From Mycobacterium sp. E740 (GTDB taxonomy: Bacteria; Actinomycetota; Actinomycetes; Mycobacteriales; Mycobacteriaceae), in the NCBI RefSeq assembly GCF_001672895.1, contig NZ_LZKP01000089.1, positions 1 through 64,000 of the forward strand: a stretch of DNA of 64,000 nt. Reading direction: 5' to 3'. Made by a program: the position numbers and the translations under genes. Under the pieces are notes generated by a model, which was given only the letters and a program-made list of their open reading frames with translations, ran no database searches and had not been told where the DNA came from. Shown here piece after piece: positions 56,627-64,000 of this stretch (positions within the stretch are counted from its first letter, which is position 1; every line of letters starts with the position of its first letter).

Positions 56627-59600
56627 TGTGCACCGTCGAGCGAAGCCGACCACATCGAGGTGACCGCCGCCAGTTCGTCGGCCGAGAGCCCGGACGCGGC
56701 CATCGGCTCGTGACGGATGTCGGGCGTCTCGGTGGCGGCGCCGGCTTCGTCGACTCTGGCCGCCAGCTCGTGAATGACGGGATTCTCGAACACCATTCGC
56801 GCGGTCACCGCCAGCCCCGCATCGCGGGCCCGTGCGGCCAGCTGCACCGCGAGGATCGAATCGCCGCCCAGCTCGAAGAAGTCGTCGGTGCGGTTGACCT
56901 CAGGCACGTTGACGATGTCGGCGAGGATCACCGCCAGTGCGCGTTCGGTTTCCGTGCGCACCGGTTCCGCCGGCCCCGCCGGTGCCGGCACACGACGGGC
57001 GTCGGCGGCTTCGACGAATTCCATCCGACCGTCCGCGGTCCACCGACCGCGCCTGCCGGTGGTGCGCACTTCCGCGCCGGTCTCGTCGATGACGTGCTCG
57101 AAGACCTCGCCCACCGCGCCGATTGCGACGGGATCGCGCCAGCCGTCGAGGATGCTGGCCGCCGTCGCCGCGCTGAACTTCTGCACCAGGCGCCGCTCGT
57201 TGCGGTCGGCGATCTGCACGTCGCGCACCCGCTGGCCCGGATCGTCGACGAACGCGGCGAGCACGCGGCGCAACCATTCGACGAACCGTTCCGCGGTGTC
57301 GCGCCGGTACAGATCGGTCCGGTAGATGACGTGTCCGCGGTAGCCGTCGGTGGCGCCGAAGAAGTTGACCGACAGGTCTGCGTGGGCGACGTCGAATGGC
57401 GGCTCCAGCGCAGTGAACGTAGTGGTGCCGTCCGGCCCTGACTCGATGATCTGGTCGGCGGGCAGCGCATCGCGGACGTGCACGACGACTCCGAACAGCG
57501 GGTTGCGCGACAGCGACCGCACCGGTCGTACGGCGTCGACCACCTGGTCGAACGGCAGGTCCTGGTGGGCGTAAGCCTCCAGCGCCGTGTCGCGGGCCCG
57601 GCGCAGCACCTCGCGCAACGTCGGGTTGTCGGACAGGTCGTTGCGCAGCACCACGATGTTGATGAAGAACCCGACGAGCCGGTCGAGTTCGGCTTCGGTG
57701 CGGCCCGCGACCGGCGTGCCCAGCGGAATGTCGGGGCGCTCACCGGCTTTGTGCAAGGCGACGGCGACCGCCGCCTGCAGCAGCATGAACTCCGTGACGC
57801 CGAGTTCGCGGCACAGTTCGGCGAACTTCGACCGGGTGGCGGCGTCGACCCCGAACTCGACGGCGTCGCCTGCGCCGCTCAGCACGGGCGGTCGCGGGAA
57901 GTCCGGCGTCAGGCCCGGATCCTCGTGCAGACCCGCCAACTGGCGGCGCCAGTAGTCGCGCTGCGCGGCGACCGGCCCGTCGGTCTCGCCGAGCAGTGCC
58001 GCCTGCCACGCGGCGTAGTCCGCGTACTGGACACGCAACGGTGCGAATCCGGGTGTGTGTCCCGCCCGCCTGGCCCGGTACGCCGTCAGCAGGTCGTCGA
58101 ACAGCACCATCGCCGACCAGTGGTCGGCGGCGATGTGGTGGACCACCAGCGAAACCACGTGTGCATCGGGCGTCGCCAGCACGGCGGCCCGCACGGGCAG
58201 GTCGCGTTCGAGATCGAAGACGTGGCGGCGTTCCTTCGCGAGCTCGGTGTCGAGCCAAGTCCCGTCGCCGCCGTGGGCGCGACGCACTGTGACGTCCGGT
58301 CCTTCGTTGACGAGTTGGTATGGGGCACCGTCTATTTCGCGATAAGTGGTCCTCAGCACCTCATGGCGCGCCACCACGTCGCGCACGGCCTGGACGAATG
58401 CGTCGGTGTCGCAAGGGCCGCTGATCCGGGCAGCGAACGGGATGTTGTTGACCGGGCTGGGGCCGTCGATGCGGTACTGGAACCACATGCGCAGCTGTGA
58501 TGCGGACATCGGCAACGCGCCGTCGTGGGAAACGGGAAGTAGTTCTGGCCGGTTCGGTCCGAAGGCCGCTGCCGATTCGATCCGCTGCGCGAGCCCGGCT
58601 ACGGTGCCGAGCTCGAAGACGTCGCGCACACCGATGTCGACATTGAACGACGCTCGCACGCCCGCAACGAGTTTGGTGGCGAGCAGGGAGTGGCCGCCCA
58701 GGTCGAAGAACGAGTCGTCGGCACCGATGTGGTCGCGCTCGAGCAGTTCGGCGAACAGGGTTGCGAGTCGGCGTTCGGTGCCCTGGTCGGGTTCGCGGTA
58801 GGGCGTGCCGGGGTCGATGTCGGGCTCCGGCAGCGCGGCCCGGTCGATCTTGCCGTGGGCGGTGATCGGGATTTCGTCGACCACGACGTAGGCAGCCGGG
58901 GTCATGTACTCGGGCAGCGCGGCCGCGACGCGGTTCCGGATGCGTTCGACGTCCACGGTCTCGTCGGCCGGCGTGACGTAGCCGACGAGGCTCTTACCGG
59001 CCCCCGGCAGGTCGCTGACCACCACGACCGCCTGCCCGACGCTCGGGTCGACCGAGATCGCGGCCGCGACTTCACCGAGTTCGATCCGGAAGCCGCGGAT
59101 CTTGACCTGCTCGTCGGCGCGGCCGACGAACTCGACGTCGCCGTCGGCGTTACGGCGGCCCAGGTCGCCGGATCGGTAGAGGCGGCCGCCCGAGGTGGTC
59201 GGGTCGGCGACGAACCGCTCCGCTGTCAGGGCCGGCCGGCGGTGGTACCCGTGCGCGACATGGGTTCCGCCGATGTAGATTTCGCCGATCACCCCGACCG
59301 GAACGGGTCGCAGGGCGTCGTCGAGCAGATGGATCTGGGTGTTGATCTTCGGCGTGCCGATGGGCACGATTCGAGTGCCTTGCTTGCCCTCGACCTTGTA
59401 CCGGCTCGCGTTGATCACGGTTTCGGTCGGACCGTAGAAGTTGTGCAGCAGCGCGTCGAAGGTGGCGTGGAACTTGTCGGCCAGCTCGCCGGGCAGCGCC
59501 TCGCCGCCGATGGGCACCCGCTGCAGCGTCCGCCACTGGCTGACCCCGGGCAATGACAGGAACAGGCCGAGGAGCGAGGGCACGAAGTGCATCGAGGTGA

Positions 59601-61719
59601 TGCCTTCGTCCTGGAGCAGCTCGGTGAGATAGCCGACGTCGCGCAGACCGTCCGGGCGGGGGATCACGAGCCGTCCGCCGCACGCGAGCATGCCGAAGAT
59701 CTCTGCGATCGAGACGTCAAAGCTCGGCGACGCGACCTGCAGCAGCCGCTCGCTGTCGTCGATCCCGTATTCGCCCTTGAACCAGACGAAGTACTCGGCG
59801 ACCGGGCGGTGCGGCACCGGAACGCCCTTGGGCTGACCGGTCGAACCGGACGTGTAGATCAGGTAGGCGGTGTTCTTCGCAGACAGTGCGCGGACCCGGT
59901 CGGTGTCGGTGGGATCGGTGGCGGGCAGTCCGTCGAGATCGGTGATCGGTTCGCGCAGCACGAGTTTGGGGTCGGAGTCCGAGAGGATGAAGGTCAGCCG
60001 GTCCTGGGGATAGGTGGGGTCGACCGGCTGGTACACGGCGCCGGCCTTGATCACCCCGAGCGCGGTGAACACCAACTCCGGCGAGCGGTCCAAGAGCACG
60101 GCCACCCGGTCCTCGGTGCCGATGCCCCGCCGGATGAGCCAGTGCGCCACCCGGTTCGCCGACTCGTTGACCTCCCGGTAGGTGTAGTCACGTCCCTCGT
60201 AGACCATGGCGACCGCGGCGGGGGTGCGCGCCACCTGAGCTTCGACCAGCGCCGTCATCGTCGAGGCAGCGGTGACGAACTCCGGACCCGCGGACACCTC
60301 ACGCAGCCATTCGGCGTCGTCGGCGCCCAACATGTCGAGCTCGGCAATGGGGTGGTCGGGACGTTGCAGCGCATCGTCGAGCAGTACGGCGTAGTGCGTG
60401 AGCAGTTGCCGGACGAGCGTCGCGTCGAGGATTTCGACGAGATACTCGGCCTCCACGACGATCCCGGCCTCCGGGGCATCGAACTCCACCATGAAGCCAA
60501 GCGGCAACTGGGTGAGGTGGCCGCGCAATTGCCCTCGGCTGCAGGTGATTCCGGGTGGGCAGAAGGCTTCACCGTCGGCGCCGCGCGCACCGAAGGTCAC
60601 CCGCGTCATCCGCTCGGCACCGTGGCGCCGATCCGGGTTCAACTCGCGCACCACCCGGTCGAGGTTGATGCGCTGATGCGCGAACGCACCGACCGCGGTG
60701 TCGCGAGCGTGCGCGACGACATCACGGAAGCTCCGGCGGGCACCGGGCTTGAGCCGCAAGGCCACGGTGTTGCCGTAGTAGCCGATCACCTCCTCGAGAT
60801 CGCCTGTGCGGTTGAGTACCGGTGCGGCGACCAGGAAGTCCTCGGAGTGCGTGTAGCGCCGCATCAGCACCCCGAAGGCGGCCAGCAGGACCATGTACGG
60901 CGTCGCCCCCGACTCCTTGGCCAGCGCGCCGACCCGTTCGACCGTTGCCTCCGGCAACCGCATGGTGATGCGCTGAGACCGCCAATTGGTGGGTACCGCG
61001 GAGCCGTTCGGACCGGGCAGTTCCAGCGGCTCGGGCGGGTCGGCCAACACGTCGCGCCAGTAGTCGAGGTCCTCGTCGGCCGGTTCTGGTCCGTGCGAGC
61101 GCGGCATGGCCAGGGGTGCCAACGGTTCACCGGAGTAGGCCCGGGTGAGGTCACCGAAGAACACCGCCCAGCAGCCGTCGTCCCAGGCGATGTGATGAGC
61201 GACCAGCAGCATGACGTGTTCGTCGGCGGCGGTACGCACGACGGTGAGCCGCAGCGGCGAGTCTGCCGCCAGGTCGAAGGAAGCGCCGAATTCCCGTTGG
61301 GCCAACACTTCCAGCCGAAGCCGGCGCGCGTGCTCGGAGATGTCCGTCAGGTCGTGCACGGCCCAGCCCGGCGCGAGCTCGTCGTGCACGGTCAGTTGGG
61401 GTTCGCCGTGCTCGTCGGCGTGATAGGTGGTGCGCAACACCGGATGCCGCGCGGCGACGGAGTTGACAGCGTCGCGTAGCCGGGCGACGTCGAGGTCTCC
61501 GGTGATCCGGTAGGACAGACAGATGTTCAGGATCGCCCCGGTGGGATCGGCGGTCTGCACGAACCACATGCGGCGCTGCCCGTCGGAAAGCCCGCGCGCC
61601 TCGGCGGTGGACGGCTGCTGGTCGCGCAGTCCCCGCTCGGCCAGCTTGCGGCGCAACAACTCGAGCCGGCGATCCTCGACCCGCTCGCGGAGATCGAGCG
61701 CCTCAGTCAGGTCAGTCAC
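56623..61719 (-). CDS. mbtE: Mycobactin nonribosomal peptide synthetase MbtE
   Basis: The GTG at 61719 overlaps the mbtD stop by eight bases and gives 1698 residues. Domain order: condensation 1 (His175-His176 in [10 protein letters not shown]), adenylation (about 495-1000; [55 protein letters not shown]), carrier 1 (Ser1011 in [11 protein letters not shown]), condensation 2 (His1194-His1195 in [11 protein letters not shown]), and carrier 2 (Ser1621 in [12 protein letters not shown]). It activates a lysine for the linear part of mycobactin. Two carriers with only one adenylation domain means one carrier must be loaded in trans or hold a passed intermediate. Confidence 0.95.
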   Translation of the reverse strand: MTDLTEALDLRERVEDRRLELLRRKLAERGLRDQQPSTAEARGLSDGQRRMWFVQTADPTGAILNICLSYRITGDLDVARLRDAVNSVAARHPVLRTTYHADEHGEPQLTVHDELAPGWAVHDLTDISEHARRLRLEVLAQREFGASFDLAADSPLRLTVVRTAADEHVMLLVAHHIAWDDGCWAVFFGDLTRAYSGEPLAPLAMPRSHGPEPADEDLDYWRDVLADPPEPLELPGPNGSAVPTNWRSQRITMRLPEATVERVGALAKESGATPYMVLLAAFGVLMRRYTHSEDFLVAAPVLNRTGDLEEVIGYYGNTVALRLKPGARRSFRDVVAHARDTAVGAFAHQRINLDRVVRELNPDRRHGAERMTRVTFGARGADGEAFCPPGITCSRGQLRGHLTQLPLGFMVEFDAPEAGIVVEAEYLVEILDATLVRQLLTHYAVLLDDALQRPDHPIAELDMLGADDAEWLREVSAGPEFVTAASTMTALVEAQVARTPAAVAMVYEGRDYTYREVNESANRVAHWLIRRGIGTEDRVAVLLDRSPELVFTALGVIKAGAVYQPVDPTYPQDRLTFILSDSDPKLVLREPITDLDGLPATDPTDTDRVRALSAKNTAYLIYTSGSTGQPKGVPVPHRPVAEYFVWFKGEYGIDDSERLLQVASPSFDVSIAEIFGMLACGGRLVIPRPDGLRDVGYLTELLQDEGITSMHFVPSLLGLFLSLPGVSQWRTLQRVPIGGEALPGELADKFHATFDALLHNFYGPTETVINASRYKVEGKQGTRIVPIGTPKINTQIHLLDDALRPVPVGVIGEIYIGGTHVAHGYHRRPALTAERFVADPTTSGGRLYRSGDLGRRNADGDVEFVGRADEQVKIRGFRIELGEVAAAISVDPSVGQAVVVVSDLPGAGKSLVGYVTPADETVDVERIRNRVAAALPEYMTPAAYVVVDEIPITAHGKIDRAALPEPDIDPGTPYREPDQGTERRLATLFAELLERDHIGADDSFFDLGGHSLLATKLVAGVRASFNVDIGVRDVFELGTVAGLAQRIESAAAFGPNRPELLPVSHDGALPMSASQLRMWFQYRIDGPSPVNNIPFAARISGPCDTDAFVQAVRDVVARHEVLRTTYREIDGAPYQLVNEGPDVTVRRAHGGDGTWLDTELAKERRHVFDLERDLPVRAAVLATPDAHVVSLVVHHIAADHWSAMVLFDDLLTAYRARRAGHTPGFAPLRVQYADYAAWQAALLGETDGPVAAQRDYWRRQLAGLHEDPGLTPDFPRPPVLSGAGDAVEFGVDAATRSKFAELCRELGVTEFMLLQAAVAVALHKAGERPDIPLGTPVAGRTEAELDRLVGFFINIVVLRNDLSDNPTLREVLRRARDTALEAYAHQDLPFDQVVDAVRPVRSLSRNPLFGVVVHVRDALPADQIIESGPDGTTTFTALEPPFDVAHADLSVNFFGATDGYRGHVIYRTDLYRRDTAERFVEWLRRVLAAFVDDPGQRVRDVQIADRNERRLVQKFSAATAASILDGWRDPVAIGAVGEVFEHVIDETGAEVRTTGRRGRWTADGRMEFVEAADARRVPAPAGPAEPVRTETERALAVILADIVNVPEVNRTDDFFELGGDSILAVQLAARARDAGLAVTARMVFENPVIHELAARVDEAGAATETPDIRHEPMAASGLSADELAAVTSMWSASLDGAQ

Positions 61720-64000
61720 GCGTATCCACCTTCTCTGATCGTTTCGTGCGGTCGAGCTCGGCCACGAGGCCGCCGCCGGTGATGCCGCCGAGCAAGGTGG
61801 CCAGCGGCACCTTTTGGCCCGTCGCGCGCAGCAGCCGTTTGCGGAGGTCCAGTGCCAGCAGCGAGTCCACCCCCATGTCGAGCAGCGACAGCTCGAGGTC
61901 GACGGACGCCGCTTCGACGTTCAGGACTGCGCCGAGCTCGGTCCGTAGCCGGGCCGCCGTGTCAGTGACATCGAATTCGGCTGTGGCGAAGCGGTTTTCG
62001 TGGCGCGTTGCGGTTCGGCTGTCCAGGAACATTCGCAACCGGACTTGGTCGGCGCTCATCAACAGCGGGTCTTCGCCGTGTTGCGCGAGGCTGGCTTCGA
62101 CAGCTGCCAGAGGCGCCATCGGCAGCAGGCCGGAGCGCTCGATCCTGGCCACCTCCCCCGCGTCGGCGATCCCGTTCCCCTGCCACAGGCCGTACCGGAT
62201 GGCGACGCAGCGCTGCCCCTTTGCCCGCAGTTGGCCGGCCATCACGTCGAGCATCCTGTTGACGGCCGAATATCCGGCATGGCCGCGACCGCCCCACACC
62301 CCGGAAATCGACGAGCACAGCAGGATTCGCGCGTCCGGCCGCATCGGCCAGAACTCGGTCAGCCGAGCCAGACCGCCGATCTTGGCCGCCGCCATGTCGG
62401 TGAACGCCGCCGCGGTGACCGCGTTATGGTCAGCGAAGGTCGCCGTACCCGCGGCATGGATGAGCAGCGACGCGCCGGCACCGCCGAACTGTGCGGCCGT
62501 CGCGGCCACCTGCTCGGCGGAGGCGACATCGCACCGCGGCGCGACCACTTCGAGGTCCGCCGCCTTCAGTTCGGCCGTGACTGTCGCATCGACACCGCCG
62601 CGACTCAGCAGCACGAGGCGGCGGGCGCCGTGCGCCGCGAGGTAACGCGCGAAGTGCAGACCCACAACGCCGTTGCCACCGGTGATGACGACGTCGTCGA
62701 GCACTCCGTGGTCCAGTTGCCACGCCGGCGCCGACTCGGCGCTTCCGGTCACTGTACGGGTGAAAAGGACTGGTGCCGTGCCGTAGTCGCGTACCGCCGC
62801 CTCATGGGCGTCGCCCAGCAGGGCGTGCGCAGCAGCGGCCGCGACGGTGTCGTCGGGTTCCCACGATGGCAGGTCGAGATGGCGGAACGCCTGCTCGGAG
62901 CGCTCGAAACCGATGCTGCGGTGCATCGCGGCCAGCGCAGCCTGCGCGGGTAACGCGGTCGGCTCGTCCGGTCGGACGCGCTCACCGCCGACAGTCACCA
63001 GACACACTGCCCGGCAGTCGGGTCCGGCGGAGTCGACATAGTGGAGCAACCCGGCATCGATGTGCCGCGAGAGCGTGTCGGCGCTGTGTTCGGCGTCGGG
63101 GTGGTCGAGTTCTGGGGCCACTGCGACGACGAGGTTCGCGTCCCGGGGCTGGACAAGCTCTGCTTGCGTACGGCTCAACGCTGCCCGCAGCCGGCCGGCG
63201 AGTGGTCCGCGGGGACCGGGGAGTTCGACCACCGCGACGCGCTGTGCTACCGCGCTCGATTGTGCTGCGCGCTGCCATTTTTCACGTGCAACGGTAAGGC
63301 CGGTAACCGGAGGTGACTGTTGCCGTTCGGCCCACAGCCGCACCGCCCGCATCGCAGCGTTGGGGAAACCGCGCAGGATCGGCTCCGCGGGGATGTCGAG
63401 CAGATCGGCCCATCGATAAGCGGGGTCCGCGATCGCGGTGGCGGCGATGCTCGCCGACAGGGTCTCCATCGGGGCGGTGTCGCGGTGTCCCGAGCCGGCG
63501 ACGAGTGGCTCGTCTGTCTCGTCGGCCAGCAGGTCGCCGAGCGCGAACTGCAGGGCGGGGTGCGCCGACATCTCGATGAACGCTTCGGCGCCGTGTCGGC
63601 GCGCGGCCGCGACGGCGCGGTCGAACCGTACGGTGTTGCGCAGGTTGTCGAACCAGTAGTCCGTGAACGGCGTGGATGCGGGTACCACGTCGCCGGTTGT
63701 CGATCCGATGAATCGCACGGCTGAGTCGACGAACCCGGCTTCCGGTAGCAGGTCGAACAGATGGTCGCGCACCTGTTGCAGCGCGCTGGTGTGGCCGGGG
63801 TAATTCACGTCGAGTTCGCGGGCGAACAGGCCTCGTTCGGCGGCCGCCCCGATCAGCGCGCGGACGGCAGCGCGGGTCCCGGACACCGCCACCGAGGCGT
63901 CGGAGTTGACCGCGGACACCTCGAGCCAGCCGGGGACGGTCGCGATGAGCTGCTCGGCCGCCGACAACGAAACCCCGAGCGCTGCCATGCGATAGTCACC
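61712..64000 (-). CDS. mbtD: Mycobactin polyketide synthase MbtD (N-terminal part outside window)
   Basis: The frame is open through the right edge; 762 residues are visible. The first part is the end of an acyltransferase domain (GDYRMAALGVSLSAAEQLIA, FARELDVNYPGHTSALQQVR, His in the PGH stretch). A ketoreductase follows: NADPH motif VVITGGNGVVGLHFARYLAA and active-site Ser/Tyr in SSISGVWGGRGHAGYSAVNR. The chain ends in a carrier domain with LLDMGVDSLLALDLRKRL. No ketosynthase is seen in this part; MbtC is expected upstream and outside the window. It contributes the malonyl-derived 3-hydroxy unit of mycobactin. Confidence 0.93.
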   Translation of the reverse strand, partial: GDYRMAALGVSLSAAEQLIATVPGWLEVSAVNSDASVAVSGTRAAVRALIGAAAERGLFARELDVNYPGHTSALQQVRDHLFDLLPEAGFVDSAVRFIGSTTGDVVPASTPFTDYWFDNLRNTVRFDRAVAAARRHGAEAFIEMSAHPALQFALGDLLADETDEPLVAGSGHRDTAPMETLSASIAATAIADPAYRWADLLDIPAEPILRGFPNAAMRAVRLWAERQQSPPVTGLTVAREKWQRAAQSSAVAQRVAVVELPGPRGPLAGRLRAALSRTQAELVQPRDANLVVAVAPELDHPDAEHSADTLSRHIDAGLLHYVDSAGPDCRAVCLVTVGGERVRPDEPTALPAQAALAAMHRSIGFERSEQAFRHLDLPSWEPDDTVAAAAAHALLGDAHEAAVRDYGTAPVLFTRTVTGSAESAPAWQLDHGVLDDVVITGGNGVVGLHFARYLAAHGARRLVLLSRGGVDATVTAELKAADLEVVAPRCDVASAEQVAATAAQFGGAGASLLIHAAGTATFADHNAVTAAAFTDMAAAKIGGLARLTEFWPMRPDARILLCSSISGVWGGRGHAGYSAVNRMLDVMAGQLRAKGQRCVAIRYGLWQGNGIADAGEVARIERSGLLPMAPLAAVEASLAQHGEDPLLMSADQVRLRMFLDSRTATRHENRFATAEFDVTDTAARLRTELGAVLNVEAASVDLELSLLDMGVDSLLALDLRKRLLRATGQKVPLATLLGGITGGGLVAELDRTKRSEKVDTRD

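Noticed and set aside
50943..64000. IdeR iron box within the mbt genes
   Set aside because: No 19-bp TTAGGTTAGGCTAACCTAA-like site was noticed by eye; the operon promoter is expected upstream of the window's right edge.

Overview
The window is high-GC actinobacterial DNA that reads as a fast-growing mycobacterium (Mycolicibacterium type). Evidence for this is the mycobactin genes mbtD-mbtG, GTG starts and 4-base ATGA/GTGA overlaps, UspABC, a long-chain (decaprenyl-type) polyprenyl diphosphate synthase, and a gene order that, from memory, follows the M. tuberculosis Rv2313c-Rv2381c backbone with many gains and losses.

Left part (1-10.4 kb) is mostly accessory. It holds a partial PhoD-like phosphatase, a Pro/Ala/Thr/Ser-rich surface protein, a septum-formation-domain lipoprotein, an acyl-CoA dehydrogenase, a DUF732 protein, and a lipoprotein that fuses a lytic transglycosylase to a DUF1460 amidase in an operon with an S51/cyanophycinase-like protein. 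It ends with a YkvA-type membrane protein and a duplicated pair of small secreted proteins that lie among short repeat arrays resembling insertion-sequence ends, next to tRNA-Met.

10.5-25 kb: a TldD/TldE/AhpD-like operon diverges from the uspABC sugar importer. An ECF transporter follows, with its S unit and both ATPases in one chain plus EcfT, opposite a MarR regulator/MFS pump pair with a perfect 7+7 operator between them. Then come a VIT1-type metal transporter diverging from an acyl-CoA-oxidase-like enzyme, and a SnoaL-like protein.

25.4-30.3 kb: a one-strand cassette of a membrane SGNH hydrolase, a NodU/CmcH carbamoyltransferase, a DUF5989 micro-protein and a zinc-ribbon methyltransferase. 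It sits on the 3' side of tRNA-Asn and is the best candidate here for an undescribed surface-modification system.

30.6-50.9 kb is the conserved housekeeping block: dnaG, dgt, a TPM-domain protein, glyS (flanked on both sides by copies of an imperfect palindromic repeat), smtB-zur with a Zur-like operator, uppS, recO, an amidase, a CAP-domain protein, era, a CDA-like protein, corC-like, ybeY, phoH, rsmE, dnaJ2, hrcA and an Rv2375-like gene.

50.9-64 kb: mbtG, mbtF, mbtE and the 3' part of mbtD, translationally coupled on the minus strand. mbtH is absent from its usual place after mbtG. The window ends inside mbtD.
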